From assembly GCA_000746705.1 (NCBI GenBank), contig JOTC01000016.1, positions 1 through 7,174 on the forward strand: a DNA stretch of 7,174 bases, in the 5' to 3' direction. Positions 1 to 6,376 of the stretch are shown here, piece after piece. This DNA comes from Marine Group I thaumarchaeote SCGC AAA799-O18 (lineage in GTDB: Archaea > Thermoproteota > Nitrososphaeria > Nitrososphaerales > Nitrosopumilaceae). The notes below the pieces were generated by a model. It saw only the letters and a program-made list of their open reading frames with translations. It ran no database searches and was not told where the DNA came from. How positions within the stretch are numbered: position 1 is the first letter of the stretch; every line of letters starts with the position of its first letter. A program made the translations under genes and the position numbers.

Positions 1-2
1 AA

Positions 3-230
3 ACAAAGGAAGCGGCAGATAAAGTTACATTAGTACAATTAAAAAATTTAAAATTTAGGCGAAGTCTTGCTAGAAAAAGAAATCGATCTAGTGAAAAAGT
101 AAAGAAAAAACTAAAAACATCTGTATTATACAGCAAAATAAAACGACTCGTAAGAAAGAAAAAGTCATCTAGTAAAAAAGCAAAGAAAAAACGAAAAACA
201 TCTGTAAAGAAAAAGAAAAGACGGCGTTAA
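3..230 (+). CDS. C-terminal end of a Lys/Arg-rich basic protein (5' truncated by window)
   Basis: Reading frame 3 is open from the left edge to the TAA at 228-230, giving 75 visible residues; no start is visible, so the gene begins outside the window. The fragment starts TKEAADKVTLVQLKNLKF and then becomes overwhelmingly Lys/Arg/Ser, ending KKKKRRR. A 13-residue unit occurs twice, as SSEKVKKKLKTSV and SSKKAKKKRKTSV. I do not recognise the family. A tail this basic is typical of nucleic-acid-binding proteins (histone H1-like tails, ribosomal-protein extensions), so DNA or RNA binding is an inference from composition only. The long A-rich run could also suggest a chance open frame, but the duplicated in-frame unit and the clean stop 62 bases before elp3 argue for a real gene. 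The Lys/Arg plus Ser/Thr style resembles the basic repeat tract of the protein at the right edge of the window. Confidence 0.6.
   Translation, partial: TKEAADKVTLVQLKNLKFRRSLARKRNRSSEKVKKKLKTSVLYSKIKRLVRKKKSSSKKAKKKRKTSVKKKKRRR
87..206 (+). repeat. Pair of 39-bp direct repeats inside the basic-tail gene
   Basis: Copies lie at 87-125 and 168-206, offset by 81 bases (27 codons, in frame). They match at 36 of 39 positions. Each encodes the 13-residue unit SS(E/K)K(V/A)KKK(L/R)KTSV. All three differences change the amino acid, and two of them make the second copy more basic. Confidence 0.75.
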
Positions 231-264
231 GTCTAATCTTATCATAATCAACATCTTTAAGGAA

Positions 265-272
265 TTTATGTT
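265..272 (+). promoter_or_regulatory. Candidate TATA box for the elp3 cluster
   Basis: TTTATGTT lies 21-28 bases before the ATG at 293 and is preceded by a purine-rich AAGGAA that could act as a BRE. No Shine-Dalgarno sequence precedes the ATG, consistent with a leaderless transcript. The assignment rests on spacing and composition only. Confidence 0.35.
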
Positions 273-292
273 AGAATTTATCACAGTAACAG

Positions 293-1873
293 ATGAAAAA
301 CTCAAATTTTTCTATGGCATGCAGTGAAATATCACAATCTCTTTTACAGATTACAGAACCAACCAAAAATCAGGCAAAATCAGAAATCAAAAGGATTTGC
401 ACAAAATATTCTCTTAACAGAATCCCAAAAAACCACGAAATTTTATCTACGGTGAATGGAGAATCATACAAAAAACTACAAAATGTTTTGCTTAAAAAAC
501 CAGTAAAGACTGCATCCGGCGTAGCAATAATTGCATTAATGCCAAAACCATATGCTTGTCCGCATGGAAGATGTACCTATTGTCCGGGTGGAACTGAATT
601 TAACACGCCAAATAGCTATACAGGAAAAGAACCAGTTACTATTAACGCTATAAAAAATCAATATGAGCCAAGTATTCAGATCACTTCAAAACTTAATCAA
701 TTGCAATTATTTGGACATCATGCAACAAAAATAGAATTAGTTATTGTTGGTGGAACATTTCTTTTCATGCCAAAGGATTATCAGGAAAATTTTATCAAAT
801 CATGTTACGATGCGTTAAACGGATTTGAATCATCTGATTTACAAACAGCGATGAAAAACAATGAAAACGCAAAAAACCGAAATGTTGGATTCACTATTGA
901 AACAAAACCGGATTATTGTAAAAAAGAACACGTTAACCTAATGTTATCATATGGCATAACAAGAGTTGAAATTGGCGTTCAAAGTTTACACGAAAGTGTT
1001 TACAAGATTGTTAACAGAGGACATGACTACAATGACGTTATAGATTCATTCCAAATCTCGAAGGATTCTGGGTATAAGATTGTTGCACACATGATGCCAG
1101 GATTACCTACAATGACGCCTAAAGATGATATCGATGATTTCAAGAAACTGTTCAATAATTCAAATCTTAAACCAGATATGCTAAAGATCTATCCGTCATT
1201 AGTTTTAGAAAACACAGGATTATACGATGATTTTATTACAAAAAAATACACTCCGTATTCTGACGAAGAGATGTTAACTGTGTTGACTGAAGTGAAGAAG
1301 ATGGTTCCAAAATGGGTTAGAATTATGCGTGTTCAGAGAGAAATCACACCAAATGAGATTCGTGCTGGACCGAAATTGGGTAACTTGAGACAGATTATAC
1401 ACAAACGGTTGAAAGACCAAGGTTATTCTTGTAAATGTATTAGATGTAGAGAGGCTGGTCTTTCTAGGAAAAATACACCGTCAGAACTCTTGAAACTTAA
1501 CAGAGAAGAATACGATTCCTCTAATGGAAAGGAAATTTTCATTTCTTTTGACGATAAGGATGAAACGATTTATGGATTCTTGCGCTTGAGAAAACCAAGT
1601 GAACTTGCTCATAGAAATGAAATCACGGAAAATTCATGCATAATCAGAGAGCTTCACGTATTTGGAAAATCAATTAAAATTGGTGAACGCGTAGAAAATA
1701 GTATTCAACATTCCGGATTAGGCAGAAAATTGATGGATGAGGCAGAAAAAATTTCAAAGGAATACCTTGACGCAAAAAAACTTCTTGTGATTAGTGCAGT
1801 TGGTACACGTGAATATTACAAAAAATTAGGCTACTCATTAGATGGACCATACATGTCAAAGCAACTGAGGTAA
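293..1873 (+). CDS. elp3: Elp3 family tRNA uridine(34) acetyltransferase (radical SAM + GNAT)
   Basis: At 526 residues it has normal length for archaeal Elp3. The radical SAM cluster motif CX4CX2C is present as C89, C94 and C97 in YACPHGRCTYCPGG. Further core motifs are VGGT (152-155) and GVQS (near 228-231). A CKCIRC stretch (C380, C382, C385) matches the cysteine-rich linker thought to bind zinc in this family. The C-terminal GNAT domain shows the acetyl-CoA loop QHSGLG (472-477) and a GTREYYKKLGY segment (504-514). The family uses acetyl-CoA and SAM radical chemistry to start the cm5/ncm5-type modification of wobble uridine in tRNAs such as tRNA-Lys(UUU); archaea carry Elp3 without the other Elongator subunits. 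The ATG at 293 suits a leaderless transcript; the ATG at 314 is an alternative start seven codons in. It is followed after 3 bases by lysS, making an apparent tRNA-biology operon. Confidence 0.95.
   Translation: MKNSNFSMACSEISQSLLQITEPTKNQAKSEIKRICTKYSLNRIPKNHEILSTVNGESYKKLQNVLLKKPVKTASGVAIIALMPKPYACPHGRCTYCPGGTEFNTPNSYTGKEPVTINAIKNQYEPSIQITSKLNQLQLFGHHATKIELVIVGGTFLFMPKDYQENFIKSCYDALNGFESSDLQTAMKNNENAKNRNVGFTIETKPDYCKKEHVNLMLSYGITRVEIGVQSLHESVYKIVNRGHDYNDVIDSFQISKDSGYKIVAHMMPGLPTMTPKDDIDDFKKLFNNSNLKPDMLKIYPSLVLENTGLYDDFITKKYTPYSDEEMLTVLTEVKKMVPKWVRIMRVQREITPNEIRAGPKLGNLRQIIHKRLKDQGYSCKCIRCREAGLSRKNTPSELLKLNREEYDSSNGKEIFISFDDKDETIYGFLRLRKPSELAHRNEITENSCIIRELHVFGKSIKIGERVENSIQHSGLGRKLMDEAEKISKEYLDAKKLLVISAVGTREYYKKLGYSLDGPYMSKQLR
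1867..1871 (+). promoter_or_regulatory. Shine-Dalgarno site of lysS overlapping the elp3 stop
   Basis: GAGGT lies 5 bases before the lysS ATG at 1877 and shares its final T with the elp3 TAA stop (1871-1873). This arrangement suits translational coupling: a ribosome ending elp3 is positioned on the lysS initiation site. It also supports ATG 1877 as the lysS start. Confidence 0.6.
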
Positions 1874-1876
1874 ATA

Positions 1877-3469
1877 ATGACTGAACAAAAAATAATTGGT
1901 AAGGGTACGTGGATAGACAAACTAGCCTTTGAATTGATTGAACGGGAAAAGCAACTTGGACGAGACATTGATGGCATTATTAGGGTAGAAAGTGGGTTAG
2001 GCGCTTCCGGCATTCCACATATTGGTAGTCTAGGCGATGCTGTTAGAGCATACGGCATAAAATTAGCACTTGAAAATTTGGGCTACAAATCTGAATTGAT
2101 TGCATATTCAGATGATCTAGATGGATTACGAAAAATCCCAGAGGGATTAGATATCAAAGAAGAAAATATTGGTAGAAGGGTATCTGCTATTGACGATCCC
2201 CTATGTGATGAACATGATTCTTATGGTGAGCACATGAGTAGCTTGCTTCTGGATGGTCTTAACAGACTTGGAATAGAATATGAGCCCAAAACAGCAAGTA
2301 AAACTTACAAAGATGGTCTTTTGGCAGAACAAATCCACAAAATACTTGTCAATAGTAAAAAAATTGGAGACAAGATTGAAGAATTAACAGGTCAACAAAA
2401 ATTCAAAGATACAATTCCATATTTTCCGATTTGCCGAAGCTGTGATCGATTATACACCACAGAATCTTTTGAATATATTGCAGACGAAAAAAAAGTTAGG
2501 TATAAATGCAAAGATTCTGAAATTACCTCTCATATTATCAAAGGCTGTGGACATGAGGGAGAATCTGACATCACAAAAGATCTTGGAAAACTAGCGTGGA
2601 AGGTTGAGTTTGCTGCCAGGTGGCAAGCCTTTGACATAAGATTTGAGGCGTATGGAAAGGACATCATGGACTCGGTGAAAGTAAACGACTGGGTTTCAGA
2701 TGAGATACTAGGATTTCCACATCCTCACCATGTAAAATACGAGATGTTATTGGACAAGGGTGGGAAAAAAATATCAAAATCCCTAGGAAATGTTGTCACA
2801 CCACAAAAATGGCTAAACTATGGAACGCCTGAATCAATTCTACTTCTACTTTACAAAAGAATTACTGGCGCAAGAGAAGTCGGATTTGAGGACATACCTG
2901 CACTGATGGATGAATATAATGAATTGGAAGATATCTATTTTGGAAAAACTAAGGTGGATAACGAGGCAAAACTTGTAAAATCTAAGGGGCTTTACGAATA
3001 TGTTAATCTTCTAAATCTACCAAAAAAGTCTAGCACACATGTAAACTATAGAGTGTTAGTTGAATACTGCAAATTCTTCAAGGACAATAGACTAGAACGT
3101 GTGAGCTCTCAACTGATTGACGATGGAATAAAAGTAGATGAATATGTTGAAAATCTTATTAGACTTGGTGGAAATTATTCGGATGATATTAAAGAAACAA
3201 AAGTACCGGCTGCTGAACTTGGAAATGTAACTGCATCAGCTAAAGATGCACTCAAACAACTAGTAAAGTTGTTAGAAGAAAATGTCGAAATAGAGGACCT
3301 GCAGAATTCAATATACAGTATAGCAAAGGAAAATCAAATTCAACCAAAAGATTTTTTTGGAATCCTCTACCGGATTATCATATCAGGACCTAGAGGACCA
3401 AAACTTGGTCCGCTTGTTGAAAAGATTGGAAGAAAAATTGTTGTAGAGAGAATTAAAAGGAATCTTTGA
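1877..3469 (+). CDS. lysS: Lysyl-tRNA synthetase, class I
   Basis: The 530-residue protein is typical of archaeal class I LysRS, which is unrelated in fold to the class II enzyme of most bacteria and eukaryotes. It activates lysine with ATP and charges tRNA-Lys. The HIGH-type signature is HIGS (48-51, in GASGIPHIGS) and the KMSKS-type loop is KISKS (298-302, in GGKKISKSLGN). The catalytic domain contains a metal-binding-like set: C186/C189 (CRSC), C211, and C224 with H226 (GCGH). The C-terminal third is the helical anticodon-binding part; a segment near the end, ISGPRGPKLGPL, is typical of the family. The gene lies 3 bases after elp3 with its own GAGGT site. Its stop (TGA 3467-3469) overlaps a possible TTG start of the next gene. 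No truncation or missing signature was seen. Confidence 0.95.
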   Translation: MTEQKIIGKGTWIDKLAFELIEREKQLGRDIDGIIRVESGLGASGIPHIGSLGDAVRAYGIKLALENLGYKSELIAYSDDLDGLRKIPEGLDIKEENIGRRVSAIDDPLCDEHDSYGEHMSSLLLDGLNRLGIEYEPKTASKTYKDGLLAEQIHKILVNSKKIGDKIEELTGQQKFKDTIPYFPICRSCDRLYTTESFEYIADEKKVRYKCKDSEITSHIIKGCGHEGESDITKDLGKLAWKVEFAARWQAFDIRFEAYGKDIMDSVKVNDWVSDEILGFPHPHHVKYEMLLDKGGKKISKSLGNVVTPQKWLNYGTPESILLLLYKRITGAREVGFEDIPALMDEYNELEDIYFGKTKVDNEAKLVKSKGLYEYVNLLNLPKKSSTHVNYRVLVEYCKFFKDNRLERVSSQLIDDGIKVDEYVENLIRLGGNYSDDIKETKVPAAELGNVTASAKDALKQLVKLLEENVEIEDLQNSIYSIAKENQIQPKDFFGILYRIIISGPRGPKLGPLVEKIGRKIVVERIKRNL

Positions 3470-3474
3470 TCATT

Positions 3475-3669
3475 ATGGCACATAATGAACATAATAAACC
3501 AAAAAGAACTGGATTATTTCTGATAGTTTTCGGTGCCGTGTTATTGATTGTAGCCCCTACTCAATATTCAAGCTCACAAGAATTAGGCATGCTAGCATTG
3601 ATTGGTGGGTTCATTATGGGTGGACTTGGTTTTTATTTAAAATATGTAAGAAGAAAAAGGATTAGATAA
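3475..3669 (+). CDS. Small two-helix membrane protein, function unknown
   Basis: The ATG at 3475 gives 64 residues. A TTG at 3466 (overlapping the lysS stop as TTGA, with AGGA 4 bases before it) would add only three residues, so the exact start is uncertain. Two hydrophobic helices are visible: about residues 12-29 (GLFLIVFGAVLLIVAP) and 37-55 (LGMLALIGGFIMGGLGFYL), the second glycine-rich. Basic clusters flank both ends (KPKR at 8-11; RRKRIR at the C-terminus), so by the positive-inside rule both termini should be cytoplasmic with a short outside loop (TQYSSSQE). The N-terminal HNEHN is a mild His/Asn cluster. No catalytic motif or recognised family. Spacing (5 bases after lysS, about 23 before the next gene) suggests it is co-transcribed with elp3-lysS. 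Confidence 0.7.
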   Translation: MAHNEHNKPKRTGLFLIVFGAVLLIVAPTQYSSSQELGMLALIGGFIMGGLGFYLKYVRRKRIR

Positions 3670-3682
3670 TAAAATGGATGGT

Positions 3683-3686
3683 AGGT
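3683..3686 (+). promoter_or_regulatory. Shine-Dalgarno-like site favouring the ATG at 3693
   Basis: AGGT in the run GGATGGTAGGT ends 6 bases before ATG 3693. The upstream in-frame ATG at 3678 has no comparable site nearby, so the later start is preferred for the coiled-coil gene. Confidence 0.4.
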
Positions 3687-3692
3687 ATTAAC

Positions 3693-4505
3693 ATGAAATG
3701 GTTTGGGCAATCAAAAAAGAAAGAAACGGAAGATTATGAAAAAGAATATCTAGATAGGCTAAAGAAACAACCTGAAGATATATCAAAGAAAAAAACATCA
3801 AAACATAGTACAGAGAAAATAGAAACCGGAAGTACAAATGACAAATTAAAAGTACAAGATAATGAAAGTACAGTAAAAAATATGGAGTCTGTCTCAGAAA
3901 AACTTCAACTTGTAAAGGAAGAATATAATCAAGTTATAGGAAATCTAATGCATGCAAAAAAAGAACAGAAAAGTGTAATAGATAAAGTTCAAAAATCTAA
4001 TAATGAATACGATGATCTTATTTCAAAAATAAAATTAGTTCAGGCAGATTTACTTAAATTAAATAATGAATTTAGGGAAAAAAATGAAAATTTGAGTAAA
4101 ATCACAGAAGAATACAAAAAACATAGTCTAGTAATTCAGGAAATTAATAACTCAAAAAAAGAAGTAGTAGAGTTAAAAGCAGAAATTAAGAAATACAATG
4201 ATGAGCTTGAATCAGTCAAAGTGAAGGCTGGTAGTTTTCCCGAGATTAATAAAATGAGAGAAGAAAAGAAGAAGCTTGAAAATGAAATTGTTCAAAAAAG
4301 GAAGGAAATAGAATCTGGTATCAAAGAATTAAAGTTTATTCAAAATCAAATTGCTAATGTTGGTAAAAATAAGGAATCGACTAATGTTGTTGATGCAGCT
4401 AGCGCTGTTGTTGCATCTATGAAACAAAAATTACAAAACACGCAAAAAGAATTAGACTTAGTTAGAGAAGCACTTGAGCAGGAAAGAAAAACAAAAAATA
4501 AATGA
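3693..4505 (+). CDS. Coiled-coil protein of unknown function with N-terminal EDYEKEYL motif
   Basis: From ATG 3693 it has 270 residues; an in-frame ATG at 3678 would add five. The protein opens MKWFGQSKKK, followed by EDYEKEYLDR (13-22), then a Lys/Ser/Thr-rich, probably disordered linker to about residue 62. Residues 65-178 show near-continuous charged heptads without proline, broken at AGSFPEINK (P183). The coil resumes to about 220, and after a small Ala/Val-rich segment (VVDAASAVVAS, 232-242) there is a last helix to the C-terminus. No ATPase head, membrane helix or signal peptide is present, so it is not an SMC. It is likely an elongated cytoplasmic oligomer or scaffold. EDYEKEYLxR recurs in the protein at the right edge of the window, hinting at a common binding partner. 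It is the last gene of the + cluster and ends 8 bases from the convergent 4514-4954 gene. The family is not recognised. Confidence 0.8.
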   Translation: MKWFGQSKKKETEDYEKEYLDRLKKQPEDISKKKTSKHSTEKIETGSTNDKLKVQDNESTVKNMESVSEKLQLVKEEYNQVIGNLMHAKKEQKSVIDKVQKSNNEYDDLISKIKLVQADLLKLNNEFREKNENLSKITEEYKKHSLVIQEINNSKKEVVELKAEIKKYNDELESVKVKAGSFPEINKMREEKKKLENEIVQKRKEIESGIKELKFIQNQIANVGKNKESTNVVDAASAVVASMKQKLQNTQKELDLVREALEQERKTKNK

Positions 4506-4513
4506 CGTAGTTG

Positions 4514-4954
4514 TCAAAAAGACAGATAATGTTTTTTCCATCTAGTTTTTATCTCATCTTCTGTTAAACCAAGATCATAAAGTGGTGAAAGAACTTCACT
4601 TGCTTGCTTAACCTTGACTAGTACGATAGATTTGATAGAACTTTTCACTCCTGATTTTCTATATTGTAAAAGAATCTTCTTATATTTTTCACCACTAGAG
4701 ATAATTTCTGTGGTTCCCTTAAACCTAAAACCCTTTCTAGAAATTGGATCTACAACATTAATTTCAATTGATGGGTTGCTTTTCAAATTTTTCATTGTTT
4801 GTGGTGACCTAATATCCGCGAAAGCAAGAGTATTTTCATCCAATACAATGATTGTACCTTTTGGTGATAAATTGGGTGTACCATCTGGTGAAACAGTTGC
4901 AACAAAACCAAGTTTCTGTTCGTACAAAAGCTTTCTAATTTTCTCGGTAATCAT
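4514..4954 (-). CDS. Pyridoxamine 5'-phosphate oxidase-like flavin-binding protein (split barrel)
   Basis: The 146-residue protein has the usual length and layout of the PNPOx-like FMN-binding split-barrel family. The N-terminal helix MITEKIRKLL is followed by GFVATVSPDGTPNLSPKGT (16-34), the first barrel strands. Next come RSPQTMKNLKSNPSIEINVVDP (49-70) and RKGFRFKGTTEI (73-84), both typical of this family. The C-terminal half (KSIVLVKVKQASEVLSPLYDLG) is the last strand plus a helix that in related proteins helps form the dimer. Members bind FMN, F420 or haem and have varied substrates, so true pyridoxamine phosphate oxidation cannot be claimed. The ATG at 4954 follows a TATA-like box by about 27 bases with no Shine-Dalgarno site, suggesting a leaderless single-gene transcript. 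It converges on the coiled-coil gene with an 8-base gap. Confidence 0.85.
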   Translation of the reverse strand: MITEKIRKLLYEQKLGFVATVSPDGTPNLSPKGTIIVLDENTLAFADIRSPQTMKNLKSNPSIEINVVDPISRKGFRFKGTTEIISSGEKYKKILLQYRKSGVKSSIKSIVLVKVKQASEVLSPLYDLGLTEDEIKTRWKKHYLSF

Positions 4955-4980
4955 AACAAAATCTTAGAAATAGAATTCTG

Positions 4981-4988
4981 TTATTAAA
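4981..4988 (-). promoter_or_regulatory. Candidate TATA box of the split-barrel flavoprotein gene
   Basis: On the - strand TTTAATAA lies 27-34 bases before the ATG at 4954, in the 42-base gap between that gene and the tRNA. Spacing fits a transcript with almost no leader. Confidence 0.4.
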
Positions 4989-4996
4989 TTTAATAG

Positions 4997-5071
4997 CGGG
5001 CCCGAAGGGATTTGAACCCCCGACCTAATGCTCCGCAAGCACTCGCTCTATCCAGGCTGAGCCACGAGCCC
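4997..5071 (-). tRNA. tRNA-Arg (anticodon GCG)
   Basis: The - strand folds into a complete 75-base cloverleaf. The acceptor stem is GGGCTCG with CGGGCCC (one G-U pair) plus discriminator G73. The D arm is GCTC/GAGC with loop AGCCTGGATA. The anticodon arm AGTGC-TTGCGGA-GCATT gives anticodon GCG, which reads CGC/CGU arginine codons. The variable loop is AGGTC, and the T arm GGGGG-TTCAAAT-CCCTT contains two G-U pairs. A20 and C35, the known arginine identity elements, are both present. There is no intron and no encoded CCA, so CCA must be added after transcription. Confidence 0.95.
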
Positions 5072-5083
5072 AATAACACACTT

Positions 5084-5113
5084 TGAAAAATTGTTAAAAA
5101 CGTTTGGAAAAAA
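5084..5113 (-). terminator. T-tract terminator region after the aquaporin gene
   Basis: Immediately after the aquaporin TGA (- strand) come three T-runs within 30 bases: TTTTTT, then TTTTT, then TTTTT. Archaeal RNA polymerase typically terminates at such oligo-T runs without a strong hairpin. The same stretch also holds the likely tRNA promoter. Confidence 0.4.
5094..5100 (-). promoter_or_regulatory. Candidate TATA box of the tRNA-Arg gene
   Basis: TTTTTAA on the - strand sits 23-29 bases before the tRNA 5' end at 5071, the standard archaeal TATA-to-start distance. Confidence 0.45.
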
Positions 5114-5818
5114 TCATGCTTCTTTTTCTGCCTTTTTTACAAAGACATAATTCATTATTACACCTGCAATAATTCCACCAACTATTGGTGCAACCCAGTA
5201 TAACCAATGGAATTCCCAAAATCCTGACGCAAGTGCTGGACCAAATGTCCTTGCAGGGTTCATAGATGCTCCTGTAAGAGGTACGCCTACCAAATGAAGT
5301 AAAAATACCATTCCTCCAATTGAAATTCCATGTATACTAGCCGGGGCTTTTTTATGAACCGCAGTAAGGTAAATAACAGTAACTAAGAAAAATGTAAAGA
5401 TTATTTCTACCGCTAGACCAGCCATCACACTATTGTTTAAAAGATCACTGGGTCCACCCTGTGTACCAAAGTTAACCTTAGCACCAATCTCTGGTAAAAT
5501 AGCTTTAAGAGAGAACGCTGCTACTATTGCCCCAATCAATTGGAAAATTATGTAACCTATTCCATCGCCAACACTGATCTTTTTTGTGATCATCATTGGT
5601 ATTGTTACAGCTGGGTTGATATGAGCGCCAGAAATGTGACCAAATGCATACACCATCAAACCAATAGCTCCACCGTGACCCAGAGAAATCATAATGATTG
5701 CCTCAACAGACAGTCCTTCGCCAAAGGCTACTACAGATAATATCACAGATAGTGGTCCAAAAAATACCAAAGCGTATGTTGCAATAGCTTCTGCAAACCA
5801 ATTTCTTGGACTGACCAT
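5114..5818 (-). CDS. Aquaporin / MIP family channel
   Basis: The 234-residue membrane protein shows six hydrophobic helices in the two-half MIP arrangement. The first NPA box is GHISGAHINPAVT (N68-P69-A70) and the second is GASMNPARTFGPA (N187-P188-A189). Both are intact, so a water-conducting pore is expected. Aligning by eye to AqpZ, the aromatic/arginine filter reads H48 (helix 2), H175 (helix 5, in LLHLVGVP), A184 and R190. Histidine at the helix 2 site is unusual for prokaryotic aquaporins, which mostly carry Phe there, and is reminiscent of plant TIPs. Water is the safest substrate; peroxide or ammonia passage is possible but unproven. The ATG at 5818 follows a TATA box by about 26 bases. 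The gene is divergent from a Bcp-type peroxiredoxin across 93 bases and lies upstream of tRNA-Arg on the same strand. Confidence 0.93.
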   Translation of the reverse strand: MVSPRNWFAEAIATYALVFFGPLSVILSVVAFGEGLSVEAIIMISLGHGGAIGLMVYAFGHISGAHINPAVTIPMMITKKISVGDGIGYIIFQLIGAIVAAFSLKAILPEIGAKVNFGTQGGPSDLLNNSVMAGLAVEIIFTFFLVTVIYLTAVHKKAPASIHGISIGGMVFLLHLVGVPLTGASMNPARTFGPALASGFWEFHWLYWVAPIVGGIIAGVIMNYVFVKKAEKEA

Positions 5819-5843
5819 TAGATGTCAAAAATCTACAGGCTCC

Positions 5844-5851
5844 ATTTAAAA
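5844..5851 (-). promoter_or_regulatory. TATA box of the aquaporin gene
   Basis: TTTTAAAT on the - strand, preceded by purine-rich CGAAGG (BRE-like), lies 26-33 bases before the ATG at 5818. Transcription would start within a few bases of the start codon. Confidence 0.5.
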
Positions 5852-5880
5852 CCTTCGAACACGAAAAATTGATAACAAAA

Positions 5881-5888
5881 TAATTAAT
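5881..5888 (+). promoter_or_regulatory. TATA box of the peroxiredoxin gene
   Basis: TAATTAAT is centred about 27 bases before the ATG at 5912, with no Shine-Dalgarno sequence between them, so a leaderless transcript is likely. It lies about 30 bases from the opposing aquaporin TATA box. Confidence 0.45.
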
Positions 5889-5911
5889 AGGGAATTTTTA
5901 ATTCACTTTGT

Positions 5912-6376
5912 ATGATTCGAGAAGGTCAATCAGTGCCAATATTTCAATTAAGTGATGCTGATGGAAATACTGTAAAATCAAATGAGTTTAAAGGAAAAAA
6001 GTTTGTAATCTATTTTTACCCTAAGGACTTTACACCTGGTTGTACTGTTGAAGCGGATGAATTTTCCAGAGATTATAAAAAATTTCAAAAAGATGGGATT
6101 GAAATTATCGGTATCAGTAAAGATGATTCAGAGTCACACAAAAAATTTTGTGAGAAAATGAAAATTCCATATATCCTGCTTGCCGATACTAAAACAGAAG
6201 TTTCAAAATTATTTGGCGTCTGGGGCAAAAAGAATTTCATGGGTAAAGAGTACATGGGTATCAAACGAAGTACATTTTTAGTTAACGAAAATGGAAAAAT
6301 CTTTAAGGTTTTTGAAAAAGTGAAACCGAAAGGTCATTCAAAAGAAGTCTTAGAAGCTTACACTAGTGTAGAATAA
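5912..6376 (+). CDS. bcp: Peroxiredoxin, Bcp/PrxQ type
   Basis: The 154-residue thioredoxin-fold peroxidase is full length for PrxQ. The active site is YPKDFTPGCT, with the PxxxTxxC set P37, T41 and peroxidatic C44, and the conserved arginine is R119 (KRSTFLV). It should reduce H2O2 and organic peroxides in the cytoplasm using a thioredoxin-like donor. The usual PrxQ resolving cysteine five residues after C44 (as in E. coli Bcp) is replaced by D49. The only other cysteine is C80 (HKKFCEKM), 36 residues from C44, the same spacing as the C48/C84 pair I recall for Xanthomonas Bcp, so an intramolecular C44-C80 disulphide is plausible. No signal peptide. The start at 5912 fits a leaderless message. 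It is divergent from the aquaporin and convergent with the right-edge gene. Confidence 0.93.
   Translation: MIREGQSVPIFQLSDADGNTVKSNEFKGKKFVIYFYPKDFTPGCTVEADEFSRDYKKFQKDGIEIIGISKDDSESHKKFCEKMKIPYILLADTKTEVSKLFGVWGKKNFMGKEYMGIKRSTFLVNENGKIFKVFEKVKPKGHSKEVLEAYTSVE

Noticed and set aside
1831..2058. 75-codon open frame on the - strand across the elp3/lysS junction
   Set aside because: It is antisense to two firmly identified genes, its protein has no recognisable feature, and it is explained by their codon pattern.
3693..4505. SMC/Rad50-type chromosome segregation ATPase
   Set aside because: Only the coil is present; there is no Walker A, Walker B or signature motif in the 270 residues.
4614..4967. 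117-codon open frame on the + strand
   Set aside because: It lies opposite the PNPOx-like gene, whose family motifs are clear; this is a shadow frame.
5540..5740. 66-codon open frame on the + strand
   Set aside because: It is antisense to the aquaporin, whose NPA boxes and helices settle the coding strand.
5882..5903. Inverted repeat AATTAA...TTAATT between aquaporin and peroxiredoxin as an operator
   Set aside because: The arms are only six A/T bases in a very AT-rich promoter, so chance is likely; they overlap the TATA box and probable start region.
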